Notes: a model not told the origin generated them from the letters alone. A stretch of DNA of 64,000 nt from Rhodospirillum rubrum ATCC 11170 (GCF_000013085.1 NC_007643.1:3233501-3297500); one strand, 5' to 3'; shown: positions 37,129 to 45,570, counted from the first letter of the stretch. A program made the numbers and translations.

Positions 37129-37881
37129 TCAGCGAACGGCCTGGAGTGCGCGCAGCAATTCCCGTTCCGCCTCTGATCGTTCATCGTCAAAGGGCACCTC
37201 CCCCTCATCGCGCGCCGATCCAAGCCCGCCCAAAGGTTGGGTTCCGATCAGCGGCCCCTGTCCGCGGCCCCCCTCCGGGCGAACCCGCAGACGTTGGCGA
37301 ACGGCGGCCAGTCGCGCGTCCTGTTCGGGCGGCACGCTCTCACGCGGCGCTTCACCACCCCTGGTCTCGATCCCTCGGGGATCCAGCCCCCGGGGTTCGA
37401 CCCCGCGAACTTCGACTCCCCGTACCTCCACGCCCCGAACCTCGCCGGGACGATTTTCGCCGATCCGGGCCTCCTGGGCCCGGGAGTCCTGCCCACCCCG
37501 GCCTTCGGCGGCGCGGGGATTGCCTGCGGGCGCTTCGGCGGCGCGGGCCTCGCCGCGCGCGGCGCGCACGACGCTTTCCAACCGGCCGGCCATGCCATCG
37601 GCGCGCTCGACCATATAGGCCAGATCGTCGCGCAAGGTCTGGGCCTTGGCCACATGGTCGTCAAGGGCCCGCCCCGCATCCTCGGCGGTCTTGCGCAGGC
37701 GGGGAATGCCCGCCTCGGCCCGGGCCGTCGCCTCGTTGAAGGTGGCGATGATCCGCGCCATGTCTTCGCGATTACGGCGCAACTCCCGCAGCTGACGCGA
37801 CAACAAGATCGCATAGCCGATGAAGACCGAAAGCAGAAGCGCGATGGTTCCGTCGAGGAGAACTTGCCAGGGGATAGTCAC
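37129..37881 (-). CDS. DUF6468-type flagellar-cluster protein with RGVE repeats
   Basis: A 250-residue protein with one N-terminal membrane helix (TIALLLSVFIGYAILLSRQL), a long helical region (about 30-105) and a low-complexity C-terminal half. The latter includes five 5-residue units of the type (V/P)RG(V/L/I)(E/D). Proteins with this N-terminal part occur between fliM and motE-like genes in alphaproteobacteria; the function is not known. It overlaps the fliM stop by four bases. Confidence 0.75.
   Translation of the reverse strand: MTIPWQVLLDGTIALLLSVFIGYAILLSRQLRELRRNREDMARIIATFNEATARAEAGIPRLRKTAEDAGRALDDHVAKAQTLRDDLAYMVERADGMAGRLESVVRAARGEARAAEAPAGNPRAAEGRGGQDSRAQEARIGENRPGEVRGVEVRGVEVRGVEPRGLDPRGIETRGGEAPRESVPPEQDARLAAVRQRLRVRPEGGRGQGPLIGTQPLGGLGSARDEGEVPFDDERSEAERELLRALQAVR
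37371..37445 (-). repeat. Five 15-bp tandem units inside the DUF6468 gene
   Basis: Degenerate 15-base units, in register with codons, encode the RGVE-like pentapeptides. The units are too diverged for recent slippage, but their number could vary between strains. Confidence 0.75.
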
Positions 37882-39032
37882 GATTTTGCTCGATTATGCT
37901 TGCTGTCGACACGAATGGCGATGTTTTGCCCCTTGCGTCCCATTTTGCCATCGAACATGGGAACATCGCCGCAGCGAAGTTGCACGGTGGAATCCGGAGT
38001 CGCGTTGAACAGGATCTGCGAGCCGACCTCCATCGACAAGATCTTGTTCAATGGCATGTAAACCTCGTCAAGGATGGCGTCCATCTGCACCTCGGTCGAC
38101 CACATTTCCTCGGCCAGATGGGTTTCCCAAATGCTGTCGCGACCGAACTTCTCGCCCATGAACATCTGAAGCAGCAGTTCGCGGACCGGCTCCAGGGTCG
38201 CATAGGGGATCAGCATGTCAAGGCGACCGCCGCGATCCTCCATATCGATTCGCAGCTTGGCGACGATGGCGGCGTTCGACGGCCGCGAGATGGTGGCGAA
38301 GCGCGGATTGGTCTCCAGCCGGTCGAAGCGGAAGGTGACCGGCGACAGCGGATCGAAGGCGGCCGACAGATCGGCCAGCACCACATGGACCAGACGCTCG
38401 ACCAGATTGCGTTCGATGGTGGTATAGGGCCGCCCCTCGATGCGCATCGCCGCCGTGCCGCGACGTCCGCCCAAAAGCACGTCGACGATGGAATAGATCA
38501 TCGACGAATCGATGGTCAGCAACCCGTAATTGTCCCATTCCTCGGCCTTGAACACCGAAAGCATGGCCGGCAGCGGGATCGAATTCAGGTAGTCGCCGAA
38601 GCGATAGGATTGGATGTTGTCGAGCGAGACCTCGACGTTGTCGCTGGTGAAATTGCGCAGCGACGTCGACATCATGCGCACCAGCCGGTCGAAGACCACT
38701 TCGAGCATCGGCAGGCGTTCATAAGACACCAGGGCGGTGGAGATGATCGCCTGGATGCCCGATTTGTCGGTGCCGGAATCCTCGGCCTCGCTGAAGCCGA
38801 GCAGGCTATCGATCTCGTCCTGATTGAGAACGCGGGCCGAGCCGGTCATGCCGCCTTCGCCCTCGCCGCCCTCATCGGCCAGCATGGTTTCCCATTCGGC
38901 CGCGCCGCCGGCCTCATCGCCGTCCGCGGCCGGCTCGTCTTCGCCACCGACCATGGATTCCCATTCGGCCATCATGGCCTTCTCGTCGTCGGGCGAGACT
39001 TCCTTTTTAGGATCGTCGTCGGCGGGCACCAT
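37878..39032 (-). CDS. fliM: Flagellar motor switch protein FliM
   Basis: A 384-residue cytoplasmic C-ring protein. The N-terminal region is acidic and longer than usual before the LNQDEIDSLLGF motif that binds CheY-P (about residue 70). The middle CheC-like domain and the C-terminal SpoA domain (ILSMEVGSQILFNATPDSTV) are complete. The extension of about 65 acidic residues before the CheY-binding motif is notable. fliL lies 42 bases upstream. Confidence 0.95.
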   Translation of the reverse strand: MVPADDDPKKEVSPDDEKAMMAEWESMVGGEDEPAADGDEAGGAAEWETMLADEGGEGEGGMTGSARVLNQDEIDSLLGFSEAEDSGTDKSGIQAIISTALVSYERLPMLEVVFDRLVRMMSTSLRNFTSDNVEVSLDNIQSYRFGDYLNSIPLPAMLSVFKAEEWDNYGLLTIDSSMIYSIVDVLLGGRRGTAAMRIEGRPYTTIERNLVERLVHVVLADLSAAFDPLSPVTFRFDRLETNPRFATISRPSNAAIVAKLRIDMEDRGGRLDMLIPYATLEPVRELLLQMFMGEKFGRDSIWETHLAEEMWSTEVQMDAILDEVYMPLNKILSMEVGSQILFNATPDSTVQLRCGDVPMFDGKMGRKGQNIAIRVDSKHNRAKS

Positions 39033-39074
39033 GGGCGTTATTTCCTTAACATCCGCGAACCGGCGGACAGACCG

Positions 39075-39638
39075 CTACTGGATCAGCATTTCTTTGAAGA
39101 GAACGTCCTCGACGCGGGCCGGAGCGGCGGCGGCGTTGACGCGGATCAGCAGTTCTTCCTGGATGCGGTACATGCCCGCCGTTCCCTGAAGGTCTTCCAA
39201 CCGCAATTCACGCAAGAAGGCGATAAAGGTATCCATGATGCGCGGCATGGCTTCTTCGACGCGCGGGATATCCAGCGAACTCGCCAGTTGCAAACTCAGC
39301 CGGAGCTGCAGATAGGACCGCCGCCGGCCACTGGAATTCAAATCGACGACAACCTGATCAAGGTCGTAGAACACCGGCCCGGCGGCCACCGGAGGGGCGC
39401 CTTTTTCGCCTTCGCCCGCCGCCGGCGTTCCCGCCGGAGGGGCCGCGCCCTCCTCGGCCGTCGGCGGGGTCGAGGAGTCGAACAGCCCGGCGAAATAGGC
39501 CCCGGCGACACCGCCGATAATCAGCAGCAGGGGCAACACGATCAGCAAGATCAGCTTTTTCTTGCCGCCGCCGCCGCCGGCCTTGCCGCCGCCGGCCACC
39601 GCTTCCGTGTAGTCCTCTTCCAGATCGTCTTCGGCCAT
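39075..39638 (-). CDS. fliL: Flagellar basal body protein FliL
   Basis: A 187-residue protein with a cytoplasmic Gly/Lys-rich N-terminus, one membrane helix (LILLIVLPLLLIIGGVAGAY), a Pro/Ala linker and the FliL stomatin-like periplasmic domain (YLQLRLSLQLAS; MPRIMDTFIAFLREL; LLIRVNAA). FliL associates with the stator. ATG at 39638 is preferred; the upstream ATG at 39665 has no ribosome site. It heads the minus-strand fliL-fliM run, divergent from flgF. Confidence 0.93.
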   Translation of the reverse strand: MAEDDLEEDYTEAVAGGGKAGGGGGKKKLILLIVLPLLLIIGGVAGAYFAGLFDSSTPPTAEEGAAPPAGTPAAGEGEKGAPPVAAGPVFYDLDQVVVDLNSSGRRRSYLQLRLSLQLASSLDIPRVEEAMPRIMDTFIAFLRELRLEDLQGTAGMYRIQEELLIRVNAAAAPARVEDVLFKEMLIQ

Positions 39639-39812
39639 TGCCCCGCCCGGTCCTTGAAAGCCCATGGAGGAGCGCGTCTCCGGCCAAGGCCAGCCAAACT
39701 CTCCACCCTCGTCATGCTGAACACCTTATGAAGGCTTCCTTAAGAAGTCGTTGAGCATCTCCCAAGAAGTCGATGTCTCCTTGTCGCCAGCGGGTCGGGG
39801 CGCGACCGCCGA

Positions 39813-39829
39813 CCGGGACATTTTTGCCG
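39813..39829. promoter_or_regulatory. Shared upstream motif (candidate FlbD/ftr-type enhancer), flgF
   Basis: CCGGGACATTTTTGCCG, about 115 bases upstream of the sigma-54 promoter. It matches the sequence at 45375-45391 upstream of flgI at 14 of 17 bases. Position and form fit an activator site for sigma-54 flagellar promoters, as FlbD binds in Caulobacter. Confidence 0.5.
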
Positions 39830-39926
39830 CCCCTTCCCCGGCCACCGGGCATGAAGCGTCCCCCAAAGCCCCGTTTCCGCCCGTCCCCACCCCGGCGACG
39901 GGCGCTAGACCGCGGATTTCCGCCCT

Positions 39927-39943
39927 TGGCACGGGTCATGCAT
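39927..39943 (+). promoter_or_regulatory. Sigma-54 promoter of flgF operon
   Basis: TGGCACG-GGTC-ATGCAT: GG and GC are separated by exactly 10 bases, with the full -24 element TGGCACG. The predicted transcript starts near 39953, about 48 bases before the flgF ATG. Confidence 0.85.
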
Positions 39944-40000
39944 CACTTTCCCCGAGTTTCTCTGCCACGCCCGAAGCTGGCCCGGACCGGATGAGCGCCG

Positions 40001-40738
40001 ATGGAAAACACGTCCTACATAGCCCTGTCGCGGCAAACCGCCCTTTGGCGGCAATTGGACGTCGTTTCCAACAACCTCGCCAATATGAACACCAACGGCT
40101 ATCAGGCCGAGCAGACGCTGTTCTCGGAATATCTGATGAACACCCGGGACAGCCATTTCCGCCTGCCCGAGAAGCTGGCCTATACCCAGGACGCCGGAAC
40201 CTACCGCGACCTGACCGCCGGGCCGCTGGAACACACGGGCAATCCCTTGGATCTGGCGATCAACGGCGAGGGCTATTTCGAGGTCGAGGACGGCGCCGGC
40301 CCGGCTTACACCCGGGGGGGGCGCTTCACCCTGGACGCCGAGGGCAAGGTAGTGACCGCCGATGGCCGGCCGCTGATGACCGATGCCGGAACGCCGCTGG
40401 TCATCGCCCCTAACGAGGGCGAGGTGACGATCTCGGCGACCGGCACGGTGTCGACCGAGAACGGCCCGGTAGGCAAACTTCGCCTGGTCAGCTTCGAAGA
40501 CGAGCAGAAACTGCGCCGCATCGGCGGCGGATTGTTCGACAGCGGCGACCAGCAGGCCAATCCGATCACCGAGCCGCGCATCGAGCAGGGGATGATCGAG
40601 AAATCGAACGTCAATCCGGTGGTCGAAATGACCCGGATGATTCAGGTGCAGCGCTCGTATGAGGCGGCGAACAAATTGATAGAATCCGAGAATGATCGGC
40701 AATTGAATGCCTATGCCGTGCTTTCGGGAACCAAATAA
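40001..40738 (+). CDS. flgF: Flagellar proximal/distal rod protein FlgF
   Basis: A 245-residue rod protein. The N-terminal rod motif is VVSNNLANMNTNGYQAEQ; the middle DLAINGEGYFEV and C-terminal RMIQVQRSYEAANKLIE are standard. It is the first gene of flgF-flgG-flgA-flgH behind the sigma-54 promoter. Confidence 0.95.
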   Translation: MENTSYIALSRQTALWRQLDVVSNNLANMNTNGYQAEQTLFSEYLMNTRDSHFRLPEKLAYTQDAGTYRDLTAGPLEHTGNPLDLAINGEGYFEVEDGAGPAYTRGGRFTLDAEGKVVTADGRPLMTDAGTPLVIAPNEGEVTISATGTVSTENGPVGKLRLVSFEDEQKLRRIGGGLFDSGDQQANPITEPRIEQGMIEKSNVNPVVEMTRMIQVQRSYEAANKLIESENDRQLNAYAVLSGTK

Positions 40739-40775
40739 AGGCCGGATCGGCGACGCGATATAAGGACCAGGGACG

Positions 40776-41561
40776 ATGAGAGCACTCAATATCGGCGCGA
40801 CCGGCATGTTGGCCCAACAGACCAACGTCGAGGTCATTTCCAACAACATCGCCAATATGAACACCACCGCCTATACGCGGCGGCGGGCGGAATTCCACGA
40901 CTTGCTCTATCAAAACCTGCGTCGGGCCGGCTCCAACTCCTCCGATACCGGCACCATCGTGCCGACCGGTGTGCAGCTTGGCCTGGGCGTCAAGACCGCC
41001 GCCGTCTATCGCATCACCGAACAGGGCAGCGTGACCAGCACTAATAACGCCCTTGATCTGGCGATCCAGGGCAAGGGCTATTTCCAGATCGACCTGCCCT
41101 CGGGCGAAACCGCCTATACCCGCGATGGCGCCTTCCAGCTCTCGCCCAACGGCGAAATCGTCACCCATGACGGCTACCGCGTCACCGGCCTGGGCGCCAT
41201 CCCGACCAACGCCGAGTCGATCACCATCAATCCGACCGGCGAAGTTCTTTACAAGATCGACGGCCAGACCGCCCTGGTCAACGCCGGGCAGATCCAGACG
41301 GCGATCTTCCCCAATGACGCCGGCCTGAACGCCATCGGCGACAACTACCTGACCGAGACCGCCGGCTCGGGCGCGCCGACGGTTGGCGTCCCCGGCAGCG
41401 TCGGCTTCGGCACCATTTTGCAGGGCTACCTGGAATCGTCCAACGTCAATGTGGTCTCCGAGATCACCGAGCTGATCAGCGCCCAGCGCGCCTATGAGAT
41501 GAATTCCAAAGTCATCACCACCTCTGACGAAATGCTCTCCACCATATCGCGGATGAAGTAG
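40776..41561 (+). CDS. flgG: Flagellar distal rod protein FlgG
   Basis: A 261-residue rod protein with N-terminal VISNNIANMNTTAYTRRRAEF, LDLAIQGKGYFQI and C-terminal LISAQRAYEMNSKVITTSDEM split over the last 40 residues. The length equals E. coli FlgG. It follows flgF by 37 bases with an AGGACCAGGGACG ribosome region. Confidence 0.97.
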   Translation: MRALNIGATGMLAQQTNVEVISNNIANMNTTAYTRRRAEFHDLLYQNLRRAGSNSSDTGTIVPTGVQLGLGVKTAAVYRITEQGSVTSTNNALDLAIQGKGYFQIDLPSGETAYTRDGAFQLSPNGEIVTHDGYRVTGLGAIPTNAESITINPTGEVLYKIDGQTALVNAGQIQTAIFPNDAGLNAIGDNYLTETAGSGAPTVGVPGSVGFGTILQGYLESSNVNVVSEITELISAQRAYEMNSKVITTSDEMLSTISRMK

Positions 41562-41592
41562 GCCCCGGCCACCCCACGCGAGGAGTTTCCCG

Positions 41593-42675
41593 ATGTCCCA
41601 GATCACCCCGTTCCGCCCCGCCTGCAAGCCGTCCTTGGCCAAGCCGTCCGTGGCCTTGCCTCTGGCCGCCCTGTTGCTTGGCTCGGCGCTGGGTCTGGGC
41701 GCCGGTCCCTGGGAAACGGCGCGGGCGGCCGAAGTGTCGGAAGGCAACGGCGCGGTCTACGCCCCGCTGACCATCGATGCGCCGGTCAGCCTCAACCGCG
41801 CCATCGACCTTGACGGTCCCTATTTGACGCTGGGCGATTTGTTCACCGGGGTTGCCGACAAGGCCTCGGTGCCCGTCGCCCGGGCGCCGCGCCCCGGGCG
41901 CTCGGCCATCCTGGACGCCGACTGGCTTGATCGCACGGCGCGGGCCTATGAAATCCCCTGGCGTCCCCATAGCGGCCTGGAACAGGCGGTGGTCACCCGT
42001 CCGGGCTCGACGGTGCCCGCCGAGCGCATCCAGGAAGCGCTGCGCGTCATGCTCAACGGCTTGGGCGCCTCGCCCGACACCGAGATCCAGGTCACCAGCA
42101 CCCAAACGCCGCTGACCGTGCCGCTGGGGGCCTCGCCCTCCATCCGCACCCTGGAAGAACAGTTCGATCCGAGCAGCGGCCGCTTCTCGGCGGTGCTGGA
42201 GGCCCCGGCCGGCGAAGCCGATGCCGAGCGCGTTCGCATCTCCGGGCGGCTGTACGAGACCCGCGAGATTCCGGTGCTGTCGCGCCGAGTTGGCCGCGAC
42301 GAGATTATCGGTCCGCGCGATGTCAGCTTCCTGCGCGAGCGACTCGATCGCCTGCCCCCCGACGCCATCACCGATGCCGCCGATCTGGTCGGCATGGCCC
42401 CCCGCGTCGCCGTGCGCGACGGTCAGCCGCTGCGCCGGGCCGATGTGGTGCGGCCGACCCTTCTGAAGAAGGGCGCCCTGGTCACCATGGAACTGCGCAT
42501 GCCCGGCATCGCCGTCAGCGCCCAGGGCCGGGCCTTGGATAGCGGTGCCGAAGGCGATACGGTGCGGGTGATCAACACCGCCTCCAATCAGACCATTCTG
42601 GCCACCGTCAGCGGCGGCAACCGGGTGATCGTCCAGGCCCCGGGCGGCCTGCCCCGCCAGACCGCCAGCCGCTAG
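41593..42675 (+). CDS. flgA: Flagellar P-ring chaperone FlgA
   Basis: A 360-residue exported protein. After a signal peptide (cleavage near TARA-AE) there is an N-terminal domain and a C-terminal SAF/FlgA domain (SRRVGRDEIIGPRDVSFLRE, MAPRVAVRDGQPLRRADV, then VRVINTASNQTILATV). It assists P-ring assembly by FlgI. It is longer than E. coli FlgA (219 residues), as is common in alphaproteobacteria. Confidence 0.93.
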   Translation: MSQITPFRPACKPSLAKPSVALPLAALLLGSALGLGAGPWETARAAEVSEGNGAVYAPLTIDAPVSLNRAIDLDGPYLTLGDLFTGVADKASVPVARAPRPGRSAILDADWLDRTARAYEIPWRPHSGLEQAVVTRPGSTVPAERIQEALRVMLNGLGASPDTEIQVTSTQTPLTVPLGASPSIRTLEEQFDPSSGRFSAVLEAPAGEADAERVRISGRLYETREIPVLSRRVGRDEIIGPRDVSFLRERLDRLPPDAITDAADLVGMAPRVAVRDGQPLRRADVVRPTLLKKGALVTMELRMPGIAVSAQGRALDSGAEGDTVRVINTASNQTILATVSGGNRVIVQAPGGLPRQTASR

Positions 42676-42807
42676 CCTTCCGCCTGGAGAGCCCACCGCC
42701 CTAAGGGGCGACGAAATCTTAAGTCTGACGCCCTAAGCTGGCCGGGACGACGATACCAGGCTGGCGCCCCGCAAGGCCGGAGCGCCGCGCCGCACAGGAG
42801 AAGACCG

Positions 42808-43575
42808 ATGCGCCGCCATTCCACTCGAAAGACCGTCGCCAGGGTTGCCGTGGTGGCCTTGGCCGTGGGTGTCCTGGCCGGATGCAACACCTTCAAGCGC
42901 CTGTCGGAAATCGGCGACGGGCCAGCGATGAGCGGTGTGGACAATCCCACGCTGCGCCCCGATTACCGGCCCGTCAGCATGCCGATGCCCGCGCCGATGG
43001 TCGCCGAGCCCAATCCCAGCAGCCTGTGGGTTCCCGGTGCCCGCTCCTTCTTCAAGGATCAGCGAGCCGGCGAGGTCGGCGACCTGCTGACCGTCATCGT
43101 CGACATCAGCAATGAAAAAGCCACCTTCGCCAATAACCTGTCGCGCACCAGGGGGAATAAGGAGGGGGCCAATCTCACCAGTTTCCTGGGCTTTGAAGGA
43201 ACACTGGCCGATGTTCTGCCCGATGGCGTCGACCCCGCCAGCCTGACCTCCTTCGGCTCGGACAGCAAACATACCGGGAACGGTTCCATGGCGCGCTCGG
43301 AAACCGTCAGCATGCGGCTGGCCGCCGTTGTTTTGCAGATCCTGCCCAATGGCAATTTCGTCATCGCCGGCAAGCAGGAGGTCCGGGTCAACGGCGAATT
43401 GCGCGAACTGACCGTCACCGGCGTCATCCGACCCGAGGATATCCGTTCGGACAACACCATCTTCTGGCATCAGATCGCCGAGGCGCGCATCTCCTACGGC
43501 GGCCGGGGAACGGTTACCGATATGGTCGAACCGCGCTATGGCCAGCAGGTTTACGACATCCTCTTCCCCTTCTAA
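42808..43575 (+). CDS. flgH: Flagellar L-ring lipoprotein FlgH
   Basis: A 255-residue outer-membrane L-ring protein. Lipobox LAGC with Cys26; the family motifs SLWVPGARSFFKDQRAGEVGD and VNGELRELTVTGVIRPEDI are present, ending in the YDILFPF tail. It ends the flgFGAH run. Confidence 0.96.
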   Translation: MRRHSTRKTVARVAVVALAVGVLAGCNTFKRLSEIGDGPAMSGVDNPTLRPDYRPVSMPMPAPMVAEPNPSSLWVPGARSFFKDQRAGEVGDLLTVIVDISNEKATFANNLSRTRGNKEGANLTSFLGFEGTLADVLPDGVDPASLTSFGSDSKHTGNGSMARSETVSMRLAAVVLQILPNGNFVIAGKQEVRVNGELRELTVTGVIRPEDIRSDNTIFWHQIAEARISYGGRGTVTDMVEPRYGQQVYDILFPF

Positions 43576-43729
43576 TCGGCGGGGTATCACCGTCTCCTTT
43601 GGGAAGGGGCGGGCGGACGGCTTGGCTCTAAGCGTGAAATTGGCGCTCGCCATACAGCCTTTCTATGGTATCCTCCCGGCTGTCCATCACGGAATGGACG
43701 GCAGACCGAGACTATGGGAGGACGATCCG

Positions 43730-44086
43730 ATGGCCCAGAAAGACCCGATCAGCGTTATCGCGAGCAGTGCCGGAGACGACGCCTTCGCCTTGACCGAGGC
43801 CGCCGTCGCCCTGTCGCGGGCCCTGGCGACCGCCGACAAGCCGGCGTTGGCCGCCGCTCTCGAGGGGAATTTTCAGTTGTGGGTAGGGATCCGCACCCTG
43901 GTATCGCGCAGCGATAATCCGCTGCCCCAGGATGTCAAAGACAACCTGATCCGCCTCAGCCAGTACACCGCCCAAAAAACCTTCGAGCTGCACGACGGCG
44001 TGGACGAGGATACGGTGGAATCGTTGATCAACACCAACCTTCAGATCGCCGAAGGTCTGCTGGAAGGCCAAGCCAAGCTCACTTAG
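43730..44086 (+). CDS. FlaF-family paralogue
   Basis: A 118-residue helical protein similar to the FlaF at 56414-56800: both share a LW-x2-I aromatic core, LP-x-(D/E)-(V/L)-K-x-N, a Q-x-T motif and a final IN-x-NL-x2-GL helix. FlaF family proteins promote flagellin synthesis or export in alphaproteobacteria and oppose FlbT. A strong GGGAGG site precedes ATG 43730. It stands alone after flgH with a 154-base upstream gap, and a dispersed repeat begins at its stop codon. Confidence 0.8.
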   Translation: MAQKDPISVIASSAGDDAFALTEAAVALSRALATADKPALAAALEGNFQLWVGIRTLVSRSDNPLPQDVKDNLIRLSQYTAQKTFELHDGVDEDTVESLINTNLQIAEGLLEGQAKLT

Positions 44087-44189
44087 AGCGGCGGGCGCGA
44101 AATCCGGTCCGCGCACACCGCTCTCAAAGTCTGATAGGGAAACAAATCGTCGTCGCGCTCCGGTCCGGATCGCTAGGGGATTTGCTTTA
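44084..44189 (-). repeat. Dispersed two-hairpin intergenic repeat, copy C
   Basis: On the minus strand this reads AAAGCAAATCCCC..., AGCGCGACGACGATTTG, TATCAGACTTT, then AGAGCGGTGTGCGCGG...CCGCTCTAA. Same order as copies A (47859) and B (63010), in reverse orientation. It fills the entire gap between two converging stop codons and contains both. Confidence 0.85.
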
Positions 44190-44603
44190 GTCTTGGCGAT
44201 GTGTTCGTTCCATGCGCTCGTGGCGCTCCTGGGCTTCCAGGCTCAGCGTGGCGATGGGCCGCGCTTCCAGACGACGCAAGCCGATGGGCTCGCCGGTTTC
44301 TTCGCAAAAGCCATAGCTGCCGTCTTCGATCCGCATCAGGGCCGCATCGATCTTGGCGATCAGTTTGCGGGCGCGGTCGCGGGTTCGCAGTTCAAGGGCC
44401 CGGTCCATTTCGGCAGAAGCCCGGTCGGCGAGATCGGCTTCCTGCATGCCGCCTTCCTGGAGACTCTCCAGGGTTTCCTCGGCTTCCCGCAGCAACTCGA
44501 TCTTCCACTGAATCAGCTTCTGACGAAAATACTCGCGATGCCTCTCGTTCATGAACGGCTCGTCGTCGGACGGTCGATAGTCCGGCGGAAATGTCACGGC
44601 CAT
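44187..44603 (-). CDS. dksA: DksA-type RNA polymerase-binding factor
   Basis: A 138-residue protein: an N-terminal coiled coil (about 25-100) and a C-terminal globular part. Only one of the four zinc-finger cysteines remains (YGFCEETGEPI, then RRLEARPIA), so it is a zinc-independent DksA as in other alphaproteobacteria. It binds RNA polymerase in the secondary channel and works with ppGpp. ATG at 44603 gives the family N-terminus; the start at 44645 adds unsupported residues. Confidence 0.88.
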   Translation of the reverse strand: MAVTFPPDYRPSDDEPFMNERHREYFRQKLIQWKIELLREAEETLESLQEGGMQEADLADRASAEMDRALELRTRDRARKLIAKIDAALMRIEDGSYGFCEETGEPIGLRRLEARPIATLSLEAQERHERMERTHRQD

Positions 44604-44793
44604 CCCAGATATCCCACCCAAGGAAAGGACAAAAAAGCGATGCATCCGCTCGGGTTTGGCAACCGTCTGGCGGGCGCGGGCGGAATATAAGAGGAAGCCG
44701 GGTCAGCCGCAAGGTTCTTAACGGCCCCGTCGCCGCCAAGCTTTCCAAGCCGTTAGGAAAAGCGGCGCGACTCCGTCGACAAAAACCGGGCGC

Positions 44794-45240
44794 TTAACGA
44801 CTGGTTAACTTGGCGAGTTCGACTTCGACACGAAGTTCGATTTCGTCGAGCAGGGCGCCCAATTGGGGATCAAGATTGGCGTCGCGCCGGCTGCGCGTCG
44901 ATCGCGCCAGGGCGATCAGGTCATCTTTGGAAACCACGCCATCGATCACGGCGATCCGCAGCCGATCAAGCTCGTCAAGCATCGTCACTCCGGGCCGGGC
45001 CTGCCGGCGGCGGCGCTCGCCCGGGTCGCTCGCATCGACGCTGTCGGCCTCCTGAAGGGCGAGCAGCCCGCCGACGCCGGCGATCGCCGAGGCCGCTTCA
45101 AGGGCGCCGCCCTCGCCGTCATCCTCGTCGTCAAGGGCGCGCCGCAAATGATTGCCGAAGACGCCCTTCTCGGCCTTGCCCGATTTCTCGGACTTGCGGG
45201 TCGGAGCGCTTTCGCCGGGTCGAATTCCGCCGATCTTCAT
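44794..45240 (-). CDS. fliX: Flagellar assembly regulator FliX
   Basis: A 148-residue protein with the FliX layout: basic N-terminus (MKIGGIRPGE), a middle stretch GVGGLLALQEADS and a helical C-terminus (MLDELDRLRIAVIDG, LGALLDEIELRVEVELAKL). In Caulobacter FliX couples early flagellar assembly to FlbD activity and sigma-54 promoters, matching the promoters seen for flgI and flgF. It is divergent from flgI. Confidence 0.88.
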   Translation of the reverse strand: MKIGGIRPGESAPTRKSEKSGKAEKGVFGNHLRRALDDEDDGEGGALEAASAIAGVGGLLALQEADSVDASDPGERRRRQARPGVTMLDELDRLRIAVIDGVVSKDDLIALARSTRSRRDANLDPQLGALLDEIELRVEVELAKLTSR

Positions 45241-45374
45241 GGGGCTTCACGTCCTTGTCGAAAGGAGGGCTAGGGGGCCGGCCAGGGGGAGCGGGAGCGA
45301 CCTGTCGCCGCGCTCCCAGGCCCTTAATGTAGAAGGCGCCCTTGCTTCCCGAAAGGGGAAAAAGCCGCCCCCCA

Positions 45375-45391
45375 CCGGGCAGTTTTTGCCG
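45375..45391. promoter_or_regulatory. Shared upstream motif (candidate FlbD/ftr-type enhancer), flgI
   Basis: CCGGGCAGTTTTTGCCG lies about 90 bases upstream of the flgI sigma-54 promoter and matches the flgF motif at 14 of 17 bases. Its location between fliX and flgI would also allow control of fliX. Confidence 0.5.
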
Positions 45392-45463
45392 ATCGCCGCC
45401 CCCTTGCCGATCCGGGGAACGACCAAGCCCCCGGAATAGCGCCCCCTGGCGCAGAGCCGGGGC

Positions 45464-45480
45464 TGGCACGACATTAGCAT
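45464..45480 (+). promoter_or_regulatory. Sigma-54 promoter of flgI operon
   Basis: TGGCACG-ACAT-TAGCAT with GG and GC spaced by 10 bases, the same -24 element as at flgF. The transcript should start near 45490, leaving a leader of about 80 bases. Confidence 0.85.
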
Positions 45481-45570
45481 GGTGATCGTCGCGTCCGTCC
45501 GCCCAGCGCGGCCCGACGCGGCGAATTTTAGTCTTTTTTGAACCACCGCCGGACCGAACGGAACAGCGCC

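Larger units (their letters stand above)
39639..40000. other. 362-bp fliL/flgF divergent control region
   Basis: No credible gene lies here; short frames on both strands lack ribosome sites and family features. It contains a sigma-54 promoter and a FlbD-type motif for flgF, listed separately. I could not find a clear promoter for fliL. Confidence 0.7.
45241..45570. other. 330-bp fliX/flgI divergent control region
   Basis: No credible gene; a plus-strand frame from 45152 is antisense to fliX. It holds a sigma-54 promoter and a FlbD-type motif for flgI. Hairpins rich in GGGAGCG/CGCTCCC lie near 45288-45317. Confidence 0.7.

Noticed and set aside
39751-40413. A 220-codon plus-strand frame over the fliL-flgF gap
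   Set aside because: It overlaps flgF in another frame, has no family features or ribosome site, and covers the sigma-54 promoter.
45152-45439. A 95-codon plus-strand frame upstream of flgI
   Set aside because: It is antisense to the start of fliX and lacks a ribosome site; it looks like GC-rich chance coding.
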